From assembly GCA_034007295.1 (NCBI GenBank), contig JAVERC010000026.1, positions 1 through 46,882 on the forward strand: 46,882 nt of DNA, given 5' to 3'. Positions within the stretch are counted from its first letter, which is position 1. Every line of letters begins with the position of its first letter. Positions 17,671-25,741 of the stretch are shown piece by piece. The position numbers and the translations under genes are program-made. The stretch comes from JACKCP01 sp034007295. GTDB taxonomy: Bacteria; Desulfobacterota; Desulfobacteria; Desulfobacterales; JACKCP01. The notes below the pieces were generated by a model. The model was not told where the DNA came from. It did not search any database and saw only the letters and a program-made list of their open reading frames with translations.

Positions 17671-18844
17671 TGATTCTCACAATTGTGCCTTCAACAGGAA
17701 ATTCTAATTTTGATACAATTATTTTTTCATTTTCCTTAAAAGAGCCTGCCACAAGAACATTATCTTTATTTCGTTTTAAAATTTTTACTTTTTCAAAAAA
17801 AATCATATTTTCATCATTTACTTTTATTACTTTGTTGTCATTTAAAAGAGCTATAGCAGGTATTAAAACGCTGTTTTTTATATTTTTGCCGGATATTTTA
17901 ACCTCTGCAAAATCACCGATCTTACATACAGGAAAATTGTTTTTTACTGAGTATGGATCATCTATTCTTACTACAAGATATTGAAATCTTGTTTCAGGAT
18001 CTGTTTCAGCTTCAAGTCTTGAAATATAGCCTTCTCTCTTTGATTTAACTCCATTTTTATCAAAAAAAATCTCAACTTTCCTGTTTTTGCCAAGCATAAC
18101 TCCAGGCTTTGGAATATCTATTAAAAAAGAATCTTGCAAAGACATGGCAAGCCTTATTTCCGAAACATCTATATTGAATATTTCAAAAAGAGAAGAACCC
18201 TGAGTTACAAAGGTTCCTACAGATACTGACTTTGAAGAAACCATGCATTCAAAAGGTGCTTTTACTTTTGTCTTTTCAAGTTCTCTTTTTGATTTTTCAA
18301 GCCTTGACTTTGCAGCCTCCAGCTTGGACAAGGCTTGATATATCTGGGGTTTTCTCAATGCAAGATCTGTTGGAATTCCCTGTCCAAGTTCTTTCCAGTC
18401 TTCTTTGGCCTGTTTTGCAAGCTCCTTTTCTTTTATTACTTCAAGGCTTACTTCAGCAAATTCTGCCTTTGACTGAACAACTGCATCTTTATAATCCTCC
18501 TCATCAATTTTTAAAATAACTTCTCCCTTTTTAAAATAACCTCCATTTACAAGTTTTGGCGAAACATAAACAATTTTACCACCTACTTCTGATGAAATTT
18601 GGGTTCTATAAAGAGGGGAAACCGTTCCGGTTAATATTACTTCTACAGGCTTCTCATAAAAATCAATTAAAACAACATCCACTGCCGGAGGATTTTTTAT
18701 TTGTGCAGGCAAAGCTTCGGGTGCTTTCTCAATATTGTTAAGTATAAAAAATCCTACGCCTGTCAAACCAATAAAGAGAAACGGAATAATCCACATAAAT
18801 ATTTTATTTTTTAGAGTTTTTTTATTTTCCGGTCCTTGTTTCAT
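17648..18844 (-). CDS. RND efflux periplasmic adaptor (membrane fusion protein)
   Basis: A 398-residue HlyD/AcrA-type adaptor. The N-terminal segment IFMWIIPFLFIGLTGVGFFIL is a membrane anchor; it has no lipobox. A barrel-sandwich (lipoyl) start follows (GTVSPLYRTQISSEVGGKIVYVS), then GGYFKKGEVILKIDEEDY, a coiled-coil hairpin at about 120-190 rich in Lys/Glu, and a return strand VKAPFECMVSSKSVSVGTFV. Beta-barrel and membrane-proximal domains make up the rest. It bridges the inner-membrane pump and the outer-membrane channel. Its ATG overlaps the channel stop by 4 nt (ATGA). Confidence 0.92.
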   Translation of the reverse strand: MKQGPENKKTLKNKIFMWIIPFLFIGLTGVGFFILNNIEKAPEALPAQIKNPPAVDVVLIDFYEKPVEVILTGTVSPLYRTQISSEVGGKIVYVSPKLVNGGYFKKGEVILKIDEEDYKDAVVQSKAEFAEVSLEVIKEKELAKQAKEDWKELGQGIPTDLALRKPQIYQALSKLEAAKSRLEKSKRELEKTKVKAPFECMVSSKSVSVGTFVTQGSSLFEIFNIDVSEIRLAMSLQDSFLIDIPKPGVMLGKNRKVEIFFDKNGVKSKREGYISRLEAETDPETRFQYLVVRIDDPYSVKNNFPVCKIGDFAEVKISGKNIKNSVLIPAIALLNDNKVIKVNDENMIFFEKVKILKRNKDNVLVAGSFKENEKIIVSKLEFPVEGTIVRINGEKNAQ

Positions 18845-20295
18845 TTTTCAATCCTGTTTCCATTTGATTTGTTGTGTTTTAGTCCTCCTCCAAGAGCAAG
18901 ATATAGATCAACTCTGTTTACAAGCCTTTGTGCAGAAACAGAAATCAGGCTTTTCTGAGCCTGGATAAGCGATCTTCTTGAATCAAGAACCGTAATAATT
19001 TCGCTCTCCCCTGCAAGGTAAGAGTCCCAGGCCTTATCAAGTGAAGCTTTTGCTTCTTTTACAAGATCCTTTAAAACCGATTCTCTTTTTTCAAGAATTG
19101 ATTGTGCATCTATTGCAGTTTCTGCTTCATGAAATGCGTTGAGAACGGTTTTTTGATAATTGAGCCAGGCTTCTTTTGCAAAAGAGGAATTTCTTTTAAT
19201 ATCTTCCCTTAATTTTCCTCCCTGAAAAATGGGCATGAGGATTCCGCTTCCTGCATTCCAGGACAGATAATTAACATTTAAAAGATTTTTCAGCTCACTG
19301 CTCGAAGTACCTGCTCCTGAAGTGAGTGTAATGGATGGAAAAAGTGCCTTTTCTGATGCTGTTGTTTTAAAATCTGCAGATATAATTCTGTTTTTTGCAG
19401 CTGAAATATCAGGCCTTCGCTTTAAAAGGTCTGATGGAATTCCTGTTGGAACAGGTTTTCCAATTACAGGAAGATTGTCAGGGAGATTAATTGTGTCAAA
19501 AGGATAATCTCCCATTAAAACTCTTAAAGCTCTTACAGACTCTGAAAAATTTTTTTCCTGTCCAATATATTCATCTTTTGCAGCAAGTTTTTCCGATCTG
19601 ACAAGCCTTACATCCATTGCTCCGCTAAGACCTGAACGAAATCTTTTTGTAATAATTTCATCACTTTTTTCAAAAGACTCAAGTGTTTCTCTTGAAAGCC
19701 TTGTCTGAAGTTTTGATTCTATTGCTGAAAACCATGCCTTCGCAGTCATGGCGCCATATGAAAGTTTTGCACTTTCATAATCTGAATTTACTGCAAGAAA
19801 TTCCACAAGTTCTGATTTTTTAAGGGCTTTAATTCTTCCCCACAAATCCATTTCCCATGAAATATCAAGGTTAAGTGACGTGTTATTTTCTGTTTCCCTG
19901 TAAGGTTTATTATTTACTTCAGAAACAATACCTGACCTTGAAAAATTGAGTCCGCCTGAAACAACCGGAAAAAGATCTGCACCTGTAATTTTAAGAACGC
20001 TTTTTGCGTAGTTGATTCGTTCTGCCGAAATAAGCAGATCAAGATTATGCTCCAAAGATTTATTGACAATATATTTCAACTTCACGTCATTAAAGTCATC
20101 AAGGAAGTTATTAAAGTATTCATTGTCATTAATTTCTTTTTGGGTGTCTAAAGCTTCCCATTTTGCAGGTATTTCAATATCTACAGGTTTATTTTTATAT
20201 TTTGTTCCTGTTGCACACCCATATACAAAAAAAACAGCAGATACAGATACAGCAATTAATGGTTTTAACAATTTTTTTAACATAAATAATTCCAT
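18841..20295 (-). CDS. Outer-membrane efflux lipoprotein, NodT/OprM family
   Basis: A 484-residue TolC-like channel protein. A lipoprotein signal peptide ends in VFFVYGCATG, with the lipobox cysteine near residue 27. Two outer-membrane-efflux repeats follow, with family signatures ISWEMDLWGRIKALKKSE, RFRSGLSGAMDVRLVRSE and GIPSDLLKRRPDISAAKN, and the second repeat ends DSRRSLIQAQKSLI. It is the first gene of the operon and provides the trimeric exit duct. An ATG four codons downstream (20283), with GGA just before it, is an equally good start. A copy of the MITE-like repeat lies directly upstream. Confidence 0.92.
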   Translation of the reverse strand: MELFMLKKLLKPLIAVSVSAVFFVYGCATGTKYKNKPVDIEIPAKWEALDTQKEINDNEYFNNFLDDFNDVKLKYIVNKSLEHNLDLLISAERINYAKSVLKITGADLFPVVSGGLNFSRSGIVSEVNNKPYRETENNTSLNLDISWEMDLWGRIKALKKSELVEFLAVNSDYESAKLSYGAMTAKAWFSAIESKLQTRLSRETLESFEKSDEIITKRFRSGLSGAMDVRLVRSEKLAAKDEYIGQEKNFSESVRALRVLMGDYPFDTINLPDNLPVIGKPVPTGIPSDLLKRRPDISAAKNRIISADFKTTASEKALFPSITLTSGAGTSSSELKNLLNVNYLSWNAGSGILMPIFQGGKLREDIKRNSSFAKEAWLNYQKTVLNAFHEAETAIDAQSILEKRESVLKDLVKEAKASLDKAWDSYLAGESEIITVLDSRRSLIQAQKSLISVSAQRLVNRVDLYLALGGGLKHNKSNGNRIEK

Positions 20296-20325
20296 AATAT
20301 TTTATTCTTCAAATGGTTCCTAAAT

Positions 20326-20471
20326 ATTAATTGACCGAAAATGAGGATTTTTTGTTCTGTTCAGAAAAAATCAAAAATTTAACCTTTAGGATACATTGAA
20401 TATTTTGAGGATGAAATTTTTAATCTGACGCCGAAATGGACAAAAAAGACCGTTTTCGTTCAGCAACTAAC
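20326..20471 (+). repeat. MITE-like dispersed repeat, copy B
   Basis: About 146 bp starting attgaccgaaaatga and ending ccgttttcgttcagcaacta, with the internal blocks aatttaacctttaggatac, attttgaggat and aatctgac shared with copy C at 27193-27335. The ends are imperfect inverted repeats. It fills the gap between the efflux operon start and the DUF2860-type gene, so it may carry or modify their transcription signals. Confidence 0.75.
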
Positions 20472-20483
20472 TAATAAAGCAAG

Positions 20484-21454
20484 CTAAAAACCATAACCTA
20501 CACCAAAAAAAGTAATTACAGCAAAACTGTCATAAAAATCTATATTTGAACAGGTTTCACAATAGGAAATATGAGTTTTAACAAACCAGTTTTCCAAATC
20601 AAAAGGCCTGTTTAATGTATATGTAGTTCCAATGCTGCCAATAAATTCATGCCTTGTTTCATTAAATTCAGCATGAACTGAATCAAAATCATAAACAGAA
20701 AAAAAAATCCCGGTTTCAAGCTCCCACTTTTCCCTTAAAAAAAATGTGAAATTTATACACAAGGCCCTTGAAAGGCATAACTTTCACCTGAAATGTCTCC
20801 AACATCATATGAAACTCCTGCAGATATTTTATTTGCCCCTTTATTATAAACATCAAATCCAAGACCAAAAGTGTGGATATTCCCGTCTCTTTTCAATTTT
20901 TTATTCCTTTTTCCGGAAAGATCATTATCTATGTCATAAGTGGTCAAAGAGTAATTCGCTGACAAATTCCTGTTAAAAAGATTTAACCATGAAAAATTAA
21001 AATCAAATTGTATTGCATCGGTTTTATCCCTTTTGACTCCAGTAATAAATGGATCTTTAAATACTTCATCTTCTGCCATACTGGCTCCGGCAACAAAATT
21101 ACCCAAATTTCCTCCATACTGAAATACTGAAACACCAAAATCTTCACCCTCACCTCCAAGAGTAATTGTTGTTCCAGCAGGTGCAATGCTGCAGCTAAAA
21201 CTCCCAGTTATAATGGGTGAACTTACATAAAAATTTTTTGAAGATTCTGACAATGAGCCAATTTTTTTATTTTTACTGTCAAAAGCATCATTCAATGCCA
21301 TTTTGCCTGTAGAATAAACCCCTCCAACCATAATAAAACCCGAAAAACAACTTTTCTCACCACTATCATCTTCAGCAAATACATTTATAGAAAGAACTAA
21401 TAAAATAAAAATTATAAAAAGTGGTAATTTTGATTTTTTTATAAAAAGCTCCAT
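20484..21454 (-). pseudogene. DUF2860-family outer-membrane protein with a frameshift
   Basis: From the ATG at 21454 (GGAG correctly spaced before it) comes a signal peptide (PLFIIFILLVLSINVFAE), then a mature barrel-like protein. Its segments FSGFIMVGGVYSTG, FKDPFITGVKRDKTDA and LKRDGNIHTFGLGFDVYN match the DUF2860 family. The frame hits a stop at about 20753, after SYAFQGPCV. A frame one base away continues from about 20762 through INFTFFLREKWELETGIFF to a C-terminal GVGYGF, the aromatic-ended last strand expected of an outer-membrane barrel. A single indel near 20755-20765 therefore splits one gene of about 320 residues. It is a real lesion or a sequence error. Confidence 0.75.
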
Positions 21455-21646
21455 TTTCTCACTCCACATCAGATTAAATTTTTTTTTATCTGCAATATCA
21501 AGCATTTCATAATAAAAATCTGTTGGAAATATGTTGAAAAATGTAAATAAGTGTAACAAAAGAAAATTTTTAAATTACAATGTTAAAAACACTATAATTT
21601 CATACACATAGTTTATTTTTAAAAATTATAAAAAAAGCTTGCATTA

Positions 21647-21666
21647 ATAGACGACCGGTCATATTG
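21647..21666. promoter_or_regulatory. TetR-type operator upstream of the TetR gene
   Basis: The sequence AGACGACCGGTCA lies 11-23 nt before the TetR start codon. Nearly the same word, AGACGACTGGTCT, occurs before the Old Yellow Enzyme gene. The AGAC-N5-GTCT dyad resembles the NemR box of E. coli (TAGACC-N4-GGTCTA). It most likely mediates autorepression. Confidence 0.7.
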
Positions 21667-21676
21667 TAATTTTATT

Positions 21677-22270
21677 ATGTCAAGACCAAGAAAAAGTTCA
21701 CATATCAGAGAAAAGCTTATTTCAGAAGGAACAGAACTTTTGAAATTAAAAGGCTACCATGGAACAGGAATCAAAGAAATTCTTGACAGGGTAAATGTTC
21801 CAAAAGGGTCTTTTTATAATTTTTTTGAAAGCAAAGAAAAGTATGTATCTGAAATAATTGAAAATTATAACATTGAGCTATTAAAGGAAATTGATAATTT
21901 CCTGGAAAAATCCACTAAAAATCCTCTTGAAAAAATAATTAATGCCTATTCCTATGTAATTAAGGAAATTGAAAATACAGGACTTACAGGATGCCTTGTT
22001 GGAAACCTTGCAGCTGAGCTTGGAGATTCAAGCAAGGAATGTCTTTTCCAGATGCAAAACGGAGTAAAACTCTGGAAATCAAGGTTTGTAAATCTTTTTG
22101 AACAGGCCCGGGAAGAAAATCTATTAAGAAAAGACATATCTGCTGAAAACATGGCAGATATTTTCTGGAATGCCTGGCAGGGAGGACTTTTAAGAATGAA
22201 GATTGAAGGAAACACTTCACAGCTTCAGATGATGCTTGAAAACCTGCTCAATATTTTATTCAGGGTTTAA
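21677..22270 (+). CDS. TetR-family regulator, NemR-like
   Basis: 197 residues. The N-terminal HTH (GTGIKEILDRVNVPKGSFYNFFESKE, residues about 30-55, quoted here in part as VNVPKGSFYNFF) is the TetR signature. The C-terminal domain contains TGCLVGNLAAELGD, the cysteine-bearing segment seen in NemR-type electrophile sensors, where that Cys (C106 in E. coli NemR) is redox-active. The neighbour is an Old Yellow Enzyme, as in nemRA, and both genes carry the same operator-like word. It probably derepresses the reductase in response to reactive electrophiles, which is inference. No strong ribosome binding site precedes the ATG, consistent with low expression. Confidence 0.85.
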   Translation: MSRPRKSSHIREKLISEGTELLKLKGYHGTGIKEILDRVNVPKGSFYNFFESKEKYVSEIIENYNIELLKEIDNFLEKSTKNPLEKIINAYSYVIKEIENTGLTGCLVGNLAAELGDSSKECLFQMQNGVKLWKSRFVNLFEQAREENLLRKDISAENMADIFWNAWQGGLLRMKIEGNTSQLQMMLENLLNILFRV

Positions 22271-22295
22271 AAAATATTTTTTTTAAGGATATAAT

Positions 22296-22312
22296 AAGAC
22301 GACTGGTCTAAT
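22296..22312. promoter_or_regulatory. TetR-type operator upstream of the Old Yellow Enzyme gene
   Basis: AGACGACTGGTCT forms an AGAC-N5-GTCT dyad and is the second copy of the word found at 21649-21661. It sits 25-41 nt before the reductase ATG, where a bound repressor would block transcription. Confidence 0.7.
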
Positions 22313-22336
22313 ATTAATTTAAAAGGGAGATAAAAC

Positions 22337-23458
22337 ATGGCCAATCCATTTGAAAAGTGCAAAATCGGAAACATTGAAGTTAAAAACAGGTTTATAAGAT
22401 CTGCAACACATGAAAGCATGGCCAATAACGGTCATGTATCTGAAAACATAATAAATATGTACAAAGATCTTTCTCAAGGCGGTACTGGACTTATAATTAC
22501 AGGCTATTTAAGTTTTGCTTCATCAGACAATCATTCACCTTCTACAATGAGAATTTCAGATGATGAATTTATTCCAGGACTTGCAGACCTTACAAAAGCA
22601 GCTCATGAATTTGGTACAAAAGTAGTTGCTCAGATAAACCACTCGGGTTCACAATTATTTTCCAAGCCAAAAAACAAAGTTCTTGCACCATCTGATGTTG
22701 TTGATCCTGTAAATGGAATAAAGCCAGAACCTTTTTCAAAAGATGAAATTAATACTTTTATAAAAGAATTTGGACAGGCTTCTTTAAGAGCAAAAAAGGC
22801 AGATTTTGACGGAATTCAGATTCATGGAGCACACAGCTATCTTTTAAGCAAATTCTTAAGCCCAAAATATAACACAAGAAATGATGAATACGGCGGAAGC
22901 ATTGAAAACAATACAAAAATTATTATTCAAATTATAAAAGAAGTAAAAAAGCAATGCGGAAATGATTTTCCTGTATGGATAAAACTTAATGGTTCTGATT
23001 TTGAAGAAAACGGAATTACAGATAAAGATTTTTACAAAATTTGTGAAATAATTTCAAAAAACGGCATTGATGCAATTGAAGTAAGCAGCGGAGTTCCAAC
23101 AGGGGAATTTGGCCCTTCAAGAACATTTAAACATAAAGCCTATAATTTTGATTTTGCAAAACAAATCGCAGCGGATTTAAAGGCTGACACAATTCTAGTT
23201 GGCGGCTTAAGGGAAATTGATTTAATTGAAAATATTTTAAAAGATTCTGAAATTAAAGGTATTTCACTTGCAAGAGCACTTGTGAGAGAACCTGACCTTA
23301 TAAAAAGATGGGAAGAGGGAAACACAGAACCTGCCAAATGTATTGCCTGCAACGGCTGCTACAACCCAAAAGGTACAAAATGTTTTTTTACCCTAAATGA
23401 TGAAGAAAAAAAGTTTCAGAAAAAAGTCATGAAGCTCATGGGATTTATTAAAGAGTGA
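22337..23458 (+). CDS. Old Yellow Enzyme family NADH:flavin oxidoreductase (NemA-like)
   Basis: A 373-residue FMN-dependent TIM-barrel ene-reductase. It has the N-terminal NRFIRSATHESMA segment of the family, the substrate-binding His pair in IHGAHSYLLSKFLSP, the EYGGSIENNTK motif, and the FMN-phosphate region VGGLREIDLI followed by SLARALVREPDLI. The C-terminus carries CIACNGCYNPKGTKC, a Cys cluster like that of the Fe-S-containing branch but without the downstream FAD/NAD domain of 2,4-dienoyl-CoA reductase. GGGAG precedes the ATG. It likely reduces electron-poor alkenes, quinones or electrophiles under control of the adjacent TetR regulator. Confidence 0.9.
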   Translation: MANPFEKCKIGNIEVKNRFIRSATHESMANNGHVSENIINMYKDLSQGGTGLIITGYLSFASSDNHSPSTMRISDDEFIPGLADLTKAAHEFGTKVVAQINHSGSQLFSKPKNKVLAPSDVVDPVNGIKPEPFSKDEINTFIKEFGQASLRAKKADFDGIQIHGAHSYLLSKFLSPKYNTRNDEYGGSIENNTKIIIQIIKEVKKQCGNDFPVWIKLNGSDFEENGITDKDFYKICEIISKNGIDAIEVSSGVPTGEFGPSRTFKHKAYNFDFAKQIAADLKADTILVGGLREIDLIENILKDSEIKGISLARALVREPDLIKRWEEGNTEPAKCIACNGCYNPKGTKCFFTLNDEEKKFQKKVMKLMGFIKE

Positions 23459-23492
23459 CTGCCTAAAACGAGAATTTTTTGTTCAGCAGCCA
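23457..23492 (+). repeat. Left-end fragment of the MITE-like repeat
   Basis: The segment ctaaaacgagaattttttgttcag matches the left end of copy C with few differences, and is followed by unrelated sequence. It begins at the stop codon of the Old Yellow Enzyme gene. Confidence 0.5.
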
Positions 23493-23668
23493 AATATCAA
23501 TAAAAAGTTTCAAGAATAAAAAATCTGAAATTTAAGATTTTTTATTCTTGTTAACAATTCCGTCAATTTTGTTAATAAAGAAAATAACCAATTAAATTTT
23601 AAGGAAAATTTGTAAACAAATTTATAAACAAACTTGAAAAGTTCTAAAAAATTCCAGGGAGAAACTTT

Positions 23669-24496
23669 ATGACACAGAGTAAAAAACTCCACCCGTTTGA
23701 CCAGGCTGTCAGATTAACAGAAAATTCAGGAATATTTACAGGTGAAACATCTCATCTTTATCAAAACATGGTAGGCCCATATGGAGGGATGATTGCAGCT
23801 ATTATTTTAAACTCTGTTATCCTTCATCCTAAATGTCTTGGGGATCCGCTTGCATTGACAGTTAACTATGCAGCACCTGTCAAGGATGGAAGTTTTGAAA
23901 TAAAACCAATGCCGGTTCGGACAAACCGATCTACCCAGCACTGGTATATAACTCTTTCTCAAGAAAATGAAATTGCTGCTGCTGCAACAATTGTAACTGC
24001 AAAACGAAAAATAACATGGTCATCCCAGGAAAAAAACATGCCTGCGGTAAAACATTTTAGTGAAGTTTCCCCTGTTTCAACAAAAAACCTGCCTCCATGG
24101 TTCAATCAATATGATACAAGGCCTGTAAAAGGAAGTATTCCCCCTCTTTTTGAAATAAAAGGTGAAAAACCTTTCAAGGCAGCACAAAGTATTCAATGGA
24201 TAAGGGATAATCCAAAACGAAAAATTGATTTTTTATCTTTAACAGCATTTTCAGATTCCCCTGCTCCAAGCATTTATGTAAGAAGAAACAAATTTGTACC
24301 TGCAGGAACAGTATCATTTTCAGTCTATTTTCATGCTTCCAGAGAAGAGCTTGATGCTTCCGCTGAAAATTTTGTTCTTGTTGATGTTAAAAGCAGCAGG
24401 ATCAGCAATAATTATTGTGACCAGTCAGGTGAAATATGGTCTGAAAACAATGTAATTCTTGCATCTACAACACAGATTATTTATTTTAAAGAATAA
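23669..24496 (+). CDS. TesB-like acyl-CoA thioesterase
   Basis: 275 residues with a double-hotdog arrangement of the TesB/4HBT_3 type. The first hotdog has MVGPYGGMIAAIILNSVI and LALTVNYAAPVKDGSFEI, with NRSTQHWYITLSQENEIAAAATIV. The second, more diverged hotdog ends in WSENNVILASTTQIIYF. Members hydrolyse acyl-CoA to free acid and CoA in the cytoplasm. GGGAGA lies about 6 nt before the ATG. It is transcribed alone, downstream of the Old Yellow Enzyme but with a 210-bp gap containing repeat sequence. Confidence 0.8.
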   Translation: MTQSKKLHPFDQAVRLTENSGIFTGETSHLYQNMVGPYGGMIAAIILNSVILHPKCLGDPLALTVNYAAPVKDGSFEIKPMPVRTNRSTQHWYITLSQENEIAAAATIVTAKRKITWSSQEKNMPAVKHFSEVSPVSTKNLPPWFNQYDTRPVKGSIPPLFEIKGEKPFKAAQSIQWIRDNPKRKIDFLSLTAFSDSPAPSIYVRRNKFVPAGTVSFSVYFHASREELDASAENFVLVDVKSSRISNNYCDQSGEIWSENNVILASTTQIIYFKE

Positions 24497-24540
24497 AAAT
24501 ATTTTTAATTAAATCTATTATTTGACTAAAAAAAAATCCA

Positions 24541-24566
24541 GAGCTATTATCAAAAAATAATAGCTC
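24541..24566 (+). terminator. Stem-loop after the thioesterase gene
   Basis: GAGCTATTAT and ATAATAGCTC form a perfect 10-bp stem with a 6-nt loop about 45 nt beyond the stop codon. The run of A residues just before it would be a T-run on the opposite strand; on the plus strand the tail is weak. Confidence 0.5.
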
Positions 24567-24690
24567 AATTTCCACCAGAGAAAAAATCACAAGTTCTTAT
24601 TTTTTCCAAAAAAGTTTCATTAAGTTTTTTTACTAATAATTTAGGCTTTATTTTTACCCAAAAAAATATTTGCTTTAATTTTTAAAGCTC

Positions 24691-24721
24691 TGTTTTTCAA
24701 TACCTGGCTCATTGAAAAACA
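24691..24721 (+). promoter_or_regulatory. Hairpin in the leader of the PEP-CTERM gene
   Basis: TGTTTTTCAAT and ATTGAAAAACA are an exact 11-bp inverted repeat with a 9-nt loop, followed by a GCAGG/CCTGC stem before the ribosome binding site GGAGG. A structured 5' leader or an operator is possible. I could not match it to a sigma-54 site or a known riboswitch. Confidence 0.4.
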
Positions 24722-24787
24722 GGACTTGCAATTTTTGCAGGATGTGCCTGCAGAACAAAAAAACAAATTGTAAACGGAGGAAAAAAA

Positions 24788-25519
24788 ATGAAAAAAATCC
24801 CAATTTTTTTAGTATTTGCATTACTTTTATTTTTATCAAATGCCAAGGCAGCAATAATAGATTTTACAGGTGGAACCGTTTATTCAAATAATGGTGTAAT
24901 TTCAACAACAGACCTTTCGGCAGTATACTACAATGTTGACAAGTATATTGAATCAGGTTTTGTACTTGATTTTATTGAAGCCTCATCAACTGGACAATTC
25001 AGCGATGATTTTACCTCAATTATTGGGGACTATTATGAAGGTGCAGTCCCAAATGATGTAATCCATGGACACTGGGCAACAGGTTCGTATGGCGATCTTC
25101 TGGAAATAAGAATCTATCGGGAAGACAGCGAACTTTTTGACCTGAATTATTTTGAACTTACATCAAACACAGATAAAGGCGGAGCTGCTGCATCAGGGAA
25201 TGAAATGGCTTATATAAGAGCCTTTGATTCACTGAATAATCAAATCGGTTCAGAGGTTCTTCTCCCTCCAGATGACTGGGGATGGTCAGGAATGAATCCC
25301 CAGGTTTATCTTGGATCAGCCTTTGATGCAGTTTCTTATGTATCAATTACACCTTCAAACAAAATAGACTGCTTTGGAATGGATATGTTTTATATTGACG
25401 AAGAGGCTCCGCCTCCACATGGTGCAGTACCAGAGCCAGGAGGACTTCTTCTGATGGGTACAGGTATTTTATGTCTTGCAGCAGGTACAAAAATCAGAAA
25501 AAAAATAAAAAATAATTGA
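24788..25519 (+). CDS. PEP-CTERM sorting-domain exported protein
   Basis: 243 residues. A Sec signal peptide (FLVFALLLFLSNAKA) is followed by a soluble, Tyr/Asp/Gly-rich domain of about 185 residues without recognised family. The C-terminus has VPEPGGLLLMGTGILCLAAG, the PEP motif plus transmembrane helix, then a basic tail (KIRKKIKNN). That is the tripartite PEP-CTERM signal processed by exosortase (EpsH/XrtA) and linked to exopolysaccharide-producing Gram-negatives. GGAGG precedes the ATG. No exosortase gene is in the window. It is probably a surface or matrix-associated protein. Confidence 0.9.
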   Translation: MKKIPIFLVFALLLFLSNAKAAIIDFTGGTVYSNNGVISTTDLSAVYYNVDKYIESGFVLDFIEASSTGQFSDDFTSIIGDYYEGAVPNDVIHGHWATGSYGDLLEIRIYREDSELFDLNYFELTSNTDKGGAAASGNEMAYIRAFDSLNNQIGSEVLLPPDDWGWSGMNPQVYLGSAFDAVSYVSITPSNKIDCFGMDMFYIDEEAPPPHGAVPEPGGLLLMGTGILCLAAGTKIRKKIKNN

Positions 25520-25522
25520 GCA

Positions 25523-25583
25523 AAAAAATGATCTTGCTTCAGTTCAAGCTAAAAATTTAACCTTTAAGATAAATTTTTAGCTT
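25523..25583 (+). repeat. Partial MITE-like repeat collapsed into a 14-bp hairpin
   Basis: The stretch cagttcaagctaaaaattt aacc is shared with the middle of copy C (27193). AAGCTAAAAATTTA (25546-25559) pairs perfectly with TAAATTTTTAGCTT (25570-25583). It could end transcription of the PEP-CTERM gene, though there is no T-run. Confidence 0.45.
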
Positions 25584-25640
25584 GAATCTGAGGTAAAAAA
25601 GAAAAGACCGTTGTTAGTTAAGTCACACAATAAAAATACT

Positions 25641-25682
25641 AGATTTTCATGTTTTATTCTAATAAATAAACCATGAAAATCT
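25641..25682. terminator. Inverted repeat between convergent genes
   Basis: AGATTTTCATG and CATGAAAATCT form an exact 11-bp stem with a 20-nt A/T-rich loop. It sits between the PEP-CTERM gene and the convergent unknown gene and may serve as a shared 3' end structure. Confidence 0.4.
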
Positions 25683-25741
25683 CTAGTGCAAAGGCTTGCT
25701 GTAAATTTTTACAATGACTGAATTTAAGCTGAGCATTTTTT

